Source of the DNA: Sporosarcina sp. P33
GTDB lineage: Bacteria; Bacillota; Bacilli; Bacillales_A; Planococcaceae
DNA: 64,000 nucleotides
Assembly (NCBI RefSeq): GCF_002077155.1
Contig: NZ_CP015027.1
Span: 676,001-740,000, forward strand
Direction of reading: 5' to 3'
A program made the position numbers and the translations under genes. This document shows, piece by piece, positions 55,752-64,000 of the stretch. The notes under the pieces are model-generated. The model made no database searches. It saw nothing but the letters and a program-made list of their open reading frames with translations, and was not told the DNA's origin. Position 1 is the first letter of the stretch, and each line of letters starts with the position of its first letter.

Positions 55752-57120
55752 GTAAACGTCCTCCGAGCGCGCGTAACACAGGGCGGAACTTCACCCATGT
55801 TTCCGCATATTCTTCTGCAGGTGCAGAATCGGCTACGATCCCCCCGCCGGCGTACAAATACGCATCTTTGCCGGTCAATAGACCAGACCGGATGGCTACT
55901 GCAAACTCCCCGTTGCCCGCTGAATCTACCCAGCCGATCGGTCCTGCGTAAAAGCCGCGGTCCATCTGCTCTTCTTCCCGAATGATTTCCAGCGCTTTCT
56001 GACGCGGAACCCCTCCAAGGGCAGGTGTCGGGTGGAGTGCCTCCACGAGACGGAAAATATCCATATCTTCCGCAAGGTCTCCTTCGACAGGCGTGAATAA
56101 ATGCTGAATGTCCCGCACCTTCAGCAGCTTAGGGGTTTTGCTCACTTGAAGTGAAGTACAGAATTCCGAAAAGACACGGGTAATCATATCGACAACATAT
56201 TGATGCTCTTCCCGGTTCTTTTTATCGCGCAGCAGAGTTTCCCCTAACTGCTGGTCTTCCTGCGACGTTTTTCCGCGTTTAATGGAACCCGCTACACAGG
56301 CAGAATAGGCATGTCCTTTTGAAATCTCCACCAAGCGTTCCGGTGTGGCTCCAAAGAACATGTCATCGCCAATCTGCAGACCGAAATGATAGCTCGCTGA
56401 TTGTTCATTCGTAATCGTATGCAAAGCTGCGGCCTTTTGGAATTCCTCTTCAAATGTCAATTTTATCTTGCGGGCAATGACGACTTTTTCTGCGGCCTGT
56501 GCTTTAATTTGTGATGTTGCCTGCTCCACTGCTTTCATATAGCGATCAGTGGCCAGCTCCGTTTGTTCCAGCAGAGCCGGCTTTCCATGAAATATGAATT
56601 CATCTACTTGGGCAATGTGAATCAGCCGGTCACGCTCTTGACGCAGCGCTTCGAAATCAGCAGCCGCTTGCGGTTCTTCTGTGATGTAATTAATGGACAC
56701 GTACGTTTTTCCTTTTTCAATTTTTAATTGAATTAAAGGCACTGTGAAATAAGCGGCAGGAAACGCATTCCACTCATCATCCTGACGTGTGCCGGGATCA
56801 AAAGAAAATCCTCCGAATAAAACCGGATCTATGTCTTTCTCTTCTTTAATCAATCCTTCGCATAATGATTTCCATTGTGCAGAAATGGATTGAAAACGAT
56901 CGTTCTCTGCGGTGAGAACAGTTGCCTGTCCCAATCCGACAAGCTTCACTGTTTTATCTGCATTTTGCCAAAAGAAACGATGGCCGCCGTAATGTGACAG
57001 ACCCGCTTCAAAAAAAGCCAGCGGACTGAGCGTCTCCACTTCAATTGTTTCCGTAAAAAAACGAGAATCAGTGCCTGTTGCCGGAACCGTCCTCTCTCGA
57101 TCGGTCAATTTCCGATTCAT
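55744..57120 (-). CDS. menF: isochorismate synthase
   Basis: First committed step to menaquinone: chorismate to isochorismate. 458-residue chorismate-binding enzyme with FFGATPERLVE, ACVAGSIKRG, HLFTPVEGDL, PTPALGGVPRQKAL and GFYAGPIGWVDSAGNGEFAVA motifs. First gene of the minus-strand men operon, divergent from menA. Confidence 0.95.
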   Translation of the reverse strand: MNRKLTDRERTVPATGTDSRFFTETIEVETLSPLAFFEAGLSHYGGHRFFWQNADKTVKLVGLGQATVLTAENDRFQSISAQWKSLCEGLIKEEKDIDPVLFGGFSFDPGTRQDDEWNAFPAAYFTVPLIQLKIEKGKTYVSINYITEEPQAAADFEALRQERDRLIHIAQVDEFIFHGKPALLEQTELATDRYMKAVEQATSQIKAQAAEKVVIARKIKLTFEEEFQKAAALHTITNEQSASYHFGLQIGDDMFFGATPERLVEISKGHAYSACVAGSIKRGKTSQEDQQLGETLLRDKKNREEHQYVVDMITRVFSEFCTSLQVSKTPKLLKVRDIQHLFTPVEGDLAEDMDIFRLVEALHPTPALGGVPRQKALEIIREEEQMDRGFYAGPIGWVDSAGNGEFAVAIRSGLLTGKDAYLYAGGGIVADSAPAEEYAETWVKFRPVLRALGGRLHE

Positions 57121-57355
57121 CCCACTCTCTCCTTATCATCAAGCATATGTTTTTCGACATTTTACGTTCAGACATACGTTCACTGAACGATAAGTACCTC
57201 TATTCTAGCACATTGAAGCCTTTACTTTATATGATATTGACTTGTTAAGTTTAGGGGCATTCGACAATTATCTTAAGCTGCTGCCTCTTCATACCTAACT
57301 GCTTGCTTTTGTTGTATAATAACTAATGATGACTTTATATAAGGAGAGATTACCC

Positions 57356-58267
57356 GTGCAACACACAATAGAAACAGATACCGGCTGGCGAATCTGGTGG
57401 CAGCTGACAAGGCCCCACACATTGACCGCTGCGTTTGCCCCCGTCTTTTTAGGCACTATGATTGCACTGCAATACGGTCCGCTTCATTTTCCGTTATTCC
57501 TTGCGATGCTTGTCGCCAGCCTGTTTTTACAGATGGCGACCAATATGTTCAACGAATACTATGACTTTAAAAGAGGCTTGGACGATGAGCATTCTATCGG
57601 CATCGGCGGTACTATCGTACGCAATGGTGTTCAGCCGAAAACGGTATTGAATCTGGCGCTTTTGCTGTATGGCTTAGCCGTTCTTCTTGGAATTTATATT
57701 TGTATGGAAACCTCCTGGTGGCTTGCCGCGGTAGGTTCTGTTGCGATGCTGATTGGCTATTTGTATACAGGCGGCCCTTATCCAATCGCCTATACGCCTT
57801 TCGGTGAACTGGTTTCAGGATTCGTTATGGGCATGCTGCTGATTCTGATTGCATTCTACATTCAGACGGGAACAGTTACAGGGAATGCAATTCTTTTATC
57901 CGTGCCAAGTATGCTCTTAGTCGGCGCTATTATGCTGGCGAATAACATCCGGGATATCGTTCAGGACACTAGAGGCGGCAGAAAAACAATGGCGATCCTG
58001 ACGGGGCGAAATAATGCCGTGACGATTTTGGCCGCATTCTTCATCGTTTCTTATGTCTGGATCATTGCACTTGTATTGACAGACCATGTATCTGCCTGGG
58101 CATTACTCGTACTGATCAGCATACCCAAACCGCTACATGCAGTGAAAACGTTCAGAAAATATGAGCAGCCATTACAGGTAATGCCTGCCATGAAAGATAC
58201 AGGCGTCACCAATACACTGTTCGGCCTGCTTCTTGGAATCGGTATCCTCATCGCACACTTCATCTGA
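57356..58267 (+). CDS. menA: 1,4-dihydroxy-2-naphthoate polyprenyltransferase
   Basis: Membrane prenyltransferase attaching the isoprenoid tail to DHNA. 303 residues with about eight helices and the two Asp-rich motifs (NMFNEYYDFKRG and NNIRDIVQDTRGGRKT). Start GTG 57356 behind AAGGAGAG; ATG 57326 sits only some 7-10 nt from the -10 TATAAT (57314). Divergent to menF as in B. subtilis. Confidence 0.95.
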   Translation: MQHTIETDTGWRIWWQLTRPHTLTAAFAPVFLGTMIALQYGPLHFPLFLAMLVASLFLQMATNMFNEYYDFKRGLDDEHSIGIGGTIVRNGVQPKTVLNLALLLYGLAVLLGIYICMETSWWLAAVGSVAMLIGYLYTGGPYPIAYTPFGELVSGFVMGMLLILIAFYIQTGTVTGNAILLSVPSMLLVGAIMLANNIRDIVQDTRGGRKTMAILTGRNNAVTILAAFFIVSYVWIIALVLTDHVSAWALLVLISIPKPLHAVKTFRKYEQPLQVMPAMKDTGVTNTLFGLLLGIGILIAHFI

Positions 58268-58281
58268 ATAAACTGTAATAG

Positions 58282-58316
58282 AAACGTCTACACTTCAAAA
58301 GGTAGGCGTTTTTTTA
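58282..58316 (+). terminator. menA terminator
   Basis: AAACGTCTAC / GTAGGCGTTT stem with seven T. Confidence 0.9.
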
Positions 58317-58392
58317 TTGGAAAGGTTTACTCTTCCTCCTAAAAAGGGAATGACTGAAATAAGAAAGACATACAGAAAGGACCGTGACGACT

Positions 58393-59133
58393 TTGTTGAC
58401 TACCAAACAATTACAGCAACTAGAAAAAGAATTACGTGATATGGAGGAACGTTTGACTGAAACTGAAAGCGAAACAAATATTGTAAAAACTGCGCAGGAA
58501 GACGTGGGCGAATTGTCCATGTATGACAATCATCCCGCAGATATGGGAACAGAATTATATGAACGTGAAAAAGATATCGCACTCAATACACATGCGGAAG
58601 GCGAGCTGGAAAAGGTCCAGAAAGCGCTCCAGGCTATCAAGGATGGCACGTACGGAACTTGCGAGGTATGCGGCAAGGAAATACAGGCGGAGCGGTTAGA
58701 AGCCATCCCCTACACTACGGTGTGTATCGAGGATGCGCAAAAAGATGTCCCTGATGACAGGCCGGCAGAAGATGATCTGTTAATCATGGCGGAGCCTAAT
58801 TCGTTCGCTGCCAGAAGACAAGGCGAGGCCAGGGATTATGAAGACAGCTTCCAGGAAATCGCAAAATCAGGAACTTCCGAAACGCCCTCAGACTTCATGG
58901 GCAATGAAAATCGTGATTATGAAGATCTATACGACGAAGAAAATGAAGATGGTGCGGAAGAATATGAGGAATTTGCAGTAACCGATATCACAGGTGAACC
59001 GGCCGGCATTGTCCACAATGAAGAAGTCGCCGAATATGAAGACGAACTGGATGAAGCCGGAATGGAATCTCCATTAGGCGATATCCCCTATCATAAAGGT
59101 GACAGCTATATCGATTCAAATAAAGACAAGTAA
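58393..59133 (+). CDS. yteA: YteA family DksA/TraR-like protein
   Basis: About 246 residues. N-terminal coiled coil (LTTKQLQQLEKELRDMEERL), then a DksA/TraR C4-type motif (GTCEVCGKEIQAERLEAIPY … TVCIEDAQ) and a long very acidic, Tyr-rich tail. The fourth zinc cysteine is replaced (CIEDAQ instead of CxxCQ). In B. subtilis yteA also sits beside menA. Start uncertain among GTG 58384, TTG 58393 and TTG 58396, all after AAAGGA. Confidence 0.88.
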   Translation: MLTTKQLQQLEKELRDMEERLTETESETNIVKTAQEDVGELSMYDNHPADMGTELYEREKDIALNTHAEGELEKVQKALQAIKDGTYGTCEVCGKEIQAERLEAIPYTTVCIEDAQKDVPDDRPAEDDLLIMAEPNSFAARRQGEARDYEDSFQEIAKSGTSETPSDFMGNENRDYEDLYDEENEDGAEEYEEFAVTDITGEPAGIVHNEEVAEYEDELDEAGMESPLGDIPYHKGDSYIDSNKDK

Positions 59134-59134
59134 C

Positions 59135-59182
59135 AAAAAAGGACATCCCTTGAAGCACTGTGATGTGCGGGGATGTCCTTTT
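59135..59182 (+). terminator. yteA terminator
   Basis: AAAAGGACATCCC … GGGATGTCCTTTT stem and T-run. Confidence 0.9.
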
Positions 59183-59288
59183 GCCACCTTTTAGTATGCA
59201 AGCATGCGCAAAGCATAGTTTGCATTCTGGAAAGGCACCGGTAAGAATCCACTTTCCTTACTGCTTGATGCAGTAAAATTGACGAAAC

Positions 59289-59322
59289 AAAAAGGTATTG
59301 CACAGATGTGCAATACCTTTTT
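59289..59322 (-). terminator. terminator of rRNA-tRNA transcript
   Basis: AAAAAGGTATTGCAC-agat-GTGCAATACCTTTTT, just after the last tRNA on the minus strand. Confidence 0.94.
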
Positions 59323-59327
59323 CAATA

Positions 59328-59399
59328 TGACCCCTACGGGATTCGAACCCGTGATACCGCCGTGAAAGGGCGGTGTCTTAACCGCTTGACCAAGGGGCC
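59328..59399 (-). tRNA. tRNA-Glu(UUC)
   Basis: Cloverleaf with TTC anticodon; 3' CCA not encoded. Last gene of the cluster. Confidence 0.95.
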
Positions 59400-59408
59400 T
59401 GAATATTA

Positions 59409-59499
59409 TGGCGGAGAAGGAGGGATTCGAACCCTCGCGCCGCTTTCGCGACCTACACCCTTAGCAGGGGCGCCTCTTGAGCCACTTGAGTACTTCCCC
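59409..59499 (-). tRNA. tRNA-Ser(GCU)
   Basis: Class II tRNA with long variable arm; anticodon GCT; CCA encoded. Confidence 0.95.
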
Positions 59500-59511
59500 A
59501 TTAATAAAAAT

Positions 59512-59586
59512 TGGCTCCGCAGGTAAGATTCGAACTTACGACCGATCGGTTAACAGCCGATTGCTCTACCACTGAGCTACTGCGGA
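59512..59586 (-). tRNA. tRNA-Asn(GUU)
   Basis: Anticodon GTT; acceptor TCCGCAG/CTGCGGA; CCA encoded. Confidence 0.96.
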
Positions 59587-59587
59587 A

Positions 59588-59664
<77 letters not shown>

Positions 59665-59668
59665 CTAA

Positions 59669-59742
59669 TGGAGCGGGTGAAGGGAATCGAACCCTCATCA
59701 TCAGCTTGGAAGGCTGAGGTTTTACCACTAAACTACACCCGC
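59669..59742 (-). tRNA. tRNA-Gly(UCC)
   Basis: Anticodon TCC; acceptor GCGGGTG/CACCCGC; CCA encoded. Confidence 0.96.
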
Positions 59743-59747
59743 ATTTA

Positions 59748-59823
59748 TGGTGGCTCAGGACGGAATCGAACCGCCGACACAAGGATTTTCAGTCCTTTGC
59801 TCTACCGACTGAGCTACTGAGCC
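59748..59823 (-). tRNA. tRNA-Phe(GAA)
   Basis: Anticodon GAA; acceptor GGCTCAG/CTGAGCC; CCA encoded. In B. subtilis trnB tRNA-His follows here; it is absent. Confidence 0.96.
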
Positions 59824-59870
59824 ACTAATGGTATTTTGACAATGACGCTTGTAAAAGCGTATGTAATAAA

Positions 59871-59946
59871 TGGCGGTCCCGACGGGAATCGAACCCGCGA
59901 TCTCCTGCGTGACAGGCAGGCATGTTAACCGCTACACCACGGGACC
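59871..59946 (-). tRNA. tRNA-Asp(GUC)
   Basis: Anticodon GTC; CCA encoded. A 47-nt spacer separates it from tRNA-Phe. Confidence 0.96.
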
Positions 59947-60022
<76 letters not shown>

Positions 60023-60108
60023 ATAATATAAATGTTTCTTTCTTACTTAACGACTTTATTATCTTAACATAATAACTTACTAAAGTAAAGCTAAAGTTTA
60101 AGTAAATA

Positions 60109-60200
60109 TGGCGGAGGAAGAGGGATTCGAACCCCGCGGGCTTTAACACCCCTGTCGGTTTTCAAGACCGATCCCTTCAGCCGGGCTTGGGTATTCCTCC
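60109..60200 (-). tRNA. tRNA-Ser(UGA)
   Basis: Class II tRNA; anticodon TGA; CCA encoded. Confidence 0.95.
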
Positions 60201-60215
60201 GTGGTATAAGTAAAC

Positions 60216-60292
60216 TGGTGGACCTTGCAGGACTCGAACCTGCGACCGGACGGTTATGAGCCGTCTGCTCTAACCAACTGAGCTAAAGGTCC
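60216..60292 (-). tRNA. tRNA-Ile2(CAU, lysidine-type)
   Basis: CAT anticodon in loop CTCATAA with acceptor GGACCTT. The body resembles Bacillus tRNA-Ile2, which TilS modifies to read AUA, rather than elongator Met. Identity inferred. Confidence 0.78.
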
Positions 60293-60297
60293 TTAGA

Positions 60298-60371
60298 TAG
60301 CGGCGGAGGGAGTCGAACCCACGACCTTACGGGTATGAACCGTATGCTCTAGCCAGCTGAGCTACACCGCC
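60298..60371 (-). tRNA. elongator tRNA-Met(CAU)
   Basis: CAT anticodon in loop TTCATAC; body GGCGGTGTAGCTCAGCTGGC as in Bacillus elongator Met; CCA not encoded. Confidence 0.85.
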
Positions 60372-60397
60372 ATAATTAGTCAGTCTTAAATTAATAT

Positions 60398-60473
60398 TGG
60401 TGGAGCCTAACGGGATCGAACCGTTGACCTCCTGCGTGCAAGGCAGGCGCTCTCCCAGCTGAGCTAAGGCCCC
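60398..60473 (-). tRNA. tRNA-Ala(UGC)
   Basis: Anticodon TGC; CCA encoded. Confidence 0.96.
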
Positions 60474-60479
60474 AATAAG

Positions 60480-60556
60480 TGGTCGGGAAGACAGGATTCG
60501 AACCTGCGACCCCTTGGTCCCAAACCAAGTGCTCTACCAAGCTGAGCTACTTCCCG
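60480..60556 (-). tRNA. tRNA-Pro(UGG)
   Basis: Anticodon TGG; acceptor CGGGAAG/CTTCCCG; CCA encoded. Confidence 0.96.
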
Positions 60557-60585
60557 ACAGTATATGAATAATGTTGTTTAAATTA

Positions 60586-60662
<77 letters not shown>

Positions 60663-60671
60663 ATATATAAT

Positions 60672-60760
60672 TGGTGCCGAGAACCGGAATCGAACCGGTA
60701 CGGTAGTCACCTACCGCAGGATTTTAAGTCCTGTGCGTCTGCCAGTTCCGCCACCCCGGC
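60672..60760 (-). tRNA. tRNA-Leu(UAA)
   Basis: Class II tRNA; anticodon TAA; CCA encoded. Confidence 0.95.
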
Positions 60761-60777
60761 AGGAGTGGTAAATTAAA

Positions 60778-60849
60778 AGCGGAAGACGGGATTCGAACCC
60801 GCGACCCCGACCTTGGCAAGGTCGTATTCTACCACTGAACTACTTCCGC
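60778..60849 (-). tRNA. tRNA-Gly(GCC)
   Basis: Anticodon GCC; acceptor GCGGAAG/CTTCCGC; CCA not encoded. Confidence 0.95.
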
Positions 60850-60857
60850 ATAAAAGA

Positions 60858-60939
60858 TGCGGGTGAAGGGAGTCGAACCCCCACGCCCGAAGGCACTAGA
60901 TCCTAAGTCTAGCGTGTCTGCCAGTTCCACCACACCCGC
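60858..60939 (-). tRNA. tRNA-Leu(UAG)
   Basis: Class II tRNA; anticodon TAG; acceptor GCGGGTG/CACCCGC; CCA not encoded. Confidence 0.95.
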
Positions 60940-60961
60940 GATATGTTACGGCAAAAAACAA

Positions 60962-61037
60962 TGGTGAGCCGTACAGGATTCGAACCTGTGACCCTCTGAT
61001 TAAAAGTCAGATGCTCTACCAACTGAGCTAACGGCTC
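60962..61037 (-). tRNA. tRNA-Lys(UUU)
   Basis: Anticodon TTT; CCA encoded. Confidence 0.96.
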
Positions 61038-61046
61038 GTACTAAAA

Positions 61047-61122
<76 letters not shown>

Positions 61123-61138
61123 AAGTGTAGAATGTATA

Positions 61139-61214
61139 TGGTGGAGGATGACGGGCTCGAACCGCCGACCCCCTGCTTGTAAGGCAGGTGCTCTCCCAGC
61201 TGAGCTAATCCTCC
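61139..61214 (-). tRNA. tRNA-Val(UAC)
   Basis: Anticodon TAC; CCA encoded. First tRNA after 5S rRNA. Confidence 0.96.
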
Positions 61215-61351
61215 TGGGTAAAATTGCGACAAACTTCGCATTACTGCGTCAGCTGTATTCGCTTATGATATGTTTATGTGCGCAGCTTCTTTTTCTTCAT
61301 GATCTTTTGACTATGTATGGCATATCCAATTGAAATCTTAAGAAAAGAATT

Positions 61352-61467
<116 letters not shown>

Positions 61468-61611
61468 CTGTTTGTCCTCTTAGCGGACATTTACTATTAT
61501 AACACTGTTTAAAAATAAAGCAAGTGTTATTTTAGTAATTTAAGTGAATTTTTATTCACTCAAAACTGAATAAAAGACATTGGGTCATTCAAGTAACTTC
61601 TTTTTATAATA

Positions 61612-64000
<2,389 letters not shown>

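Overview
The window looks like a chromosomal segment of a low-to-mid GC Gram-positive of the Bacillales, most likely Planococcaceae (Sporosarcina-like). The evidence is Bacillus-type operons (argCJBD, menFDHBE with divergent menA and yteA, bpsAB, ytkD), an S-box (SAM-I) riboswitch before metK, AGGAGG-type ribosome binding sites with many TTG/GTG starts, an S-layer (SLH) autolysin, and a 20-gene tRNA cluster after 23S-5S rRNA whose order matches Bacillus subtilis trnB except that tRNA-His is absent. The genus is inferred from gene content, not proven.

Layout. 1-3.3 kb: a chemotaxis receptor cut by the window edge and an SLH/NlpC-P60 cell-wall hydrolase. 3.5-7.8 kb: argCJBD on the minus strand under one clear sigma-A promoter. 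7.9-14.4 kb: fabI, brnQ, argH (without argG), a CDF metal exporter with a terminator in its leader, a small unknown and an RNA/DNA methyltransferase. 14.7-24 kb: small membrane proteins, a Bacillales-type intergenic repeat, pepA, yqxD, a cupin plus luciferase-like monooxygenase pair, the type III polyketide pair bpsA-bpsB, a membrane-anchored nuclease, two crcB fluoride-channel genes, a hydrolase lacking its serine nucleophile and a gamma-carbonic-anhydrase-like protein.

24.5-30.5 kb is an AT-richer accessory operon: 2,3-diaminopropionate ammonia-lyase, YgeY-type M20 hydrolase, M24 metallopeptidase, AGCS amino-acid/Na+ symporter and a GntR regulator, with a palindromic candidate operator over the promoter. 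It reads as a self-contained uptake and degradation pathway for an unusual diamino-acid derivative. 30.6-35.9 kb is an iron(III) ABC uptake locus with two Fur boxes, a YitT protein and a small FbpA-like protein. 35.9-37.8 kb is a TetR-MFS pair in which the MFS gene carries a one-base frameshift. 37.9-39.8 kb holds ykuS, a degenerate M50-like membrane protein and a DUF3891 protein.

39.8-43.1 kb: metK with its SAM riboswitch and pckA. 43.14-45.6 kb holds no convincing gene but a 2.4-kb tandem array of strongly structured repeats (five copies of a 99-nt module, six copies of a 102-nt hairpin module, two copies of a 137-nt module; periods about 398 and 638 nt). I do not recognise it, and it is the most unusual object in the window. 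45.6-50.9 kb: a serine hydrolase, ytkD, a malic enzyme with an N-terminal ACT domain, yjfB, dps, yidD and a Zur-controlled zinc-binding lipoprotein without its permease. 50.9-59.1 kb: menaquinone biosynthesis (menF-D-H-B-E; menA divergent; no menC) and yteA. 59.3-64 kb: 20 tRNAs, 5S and the 3' part of 23S rRNA, all on the minus strand.
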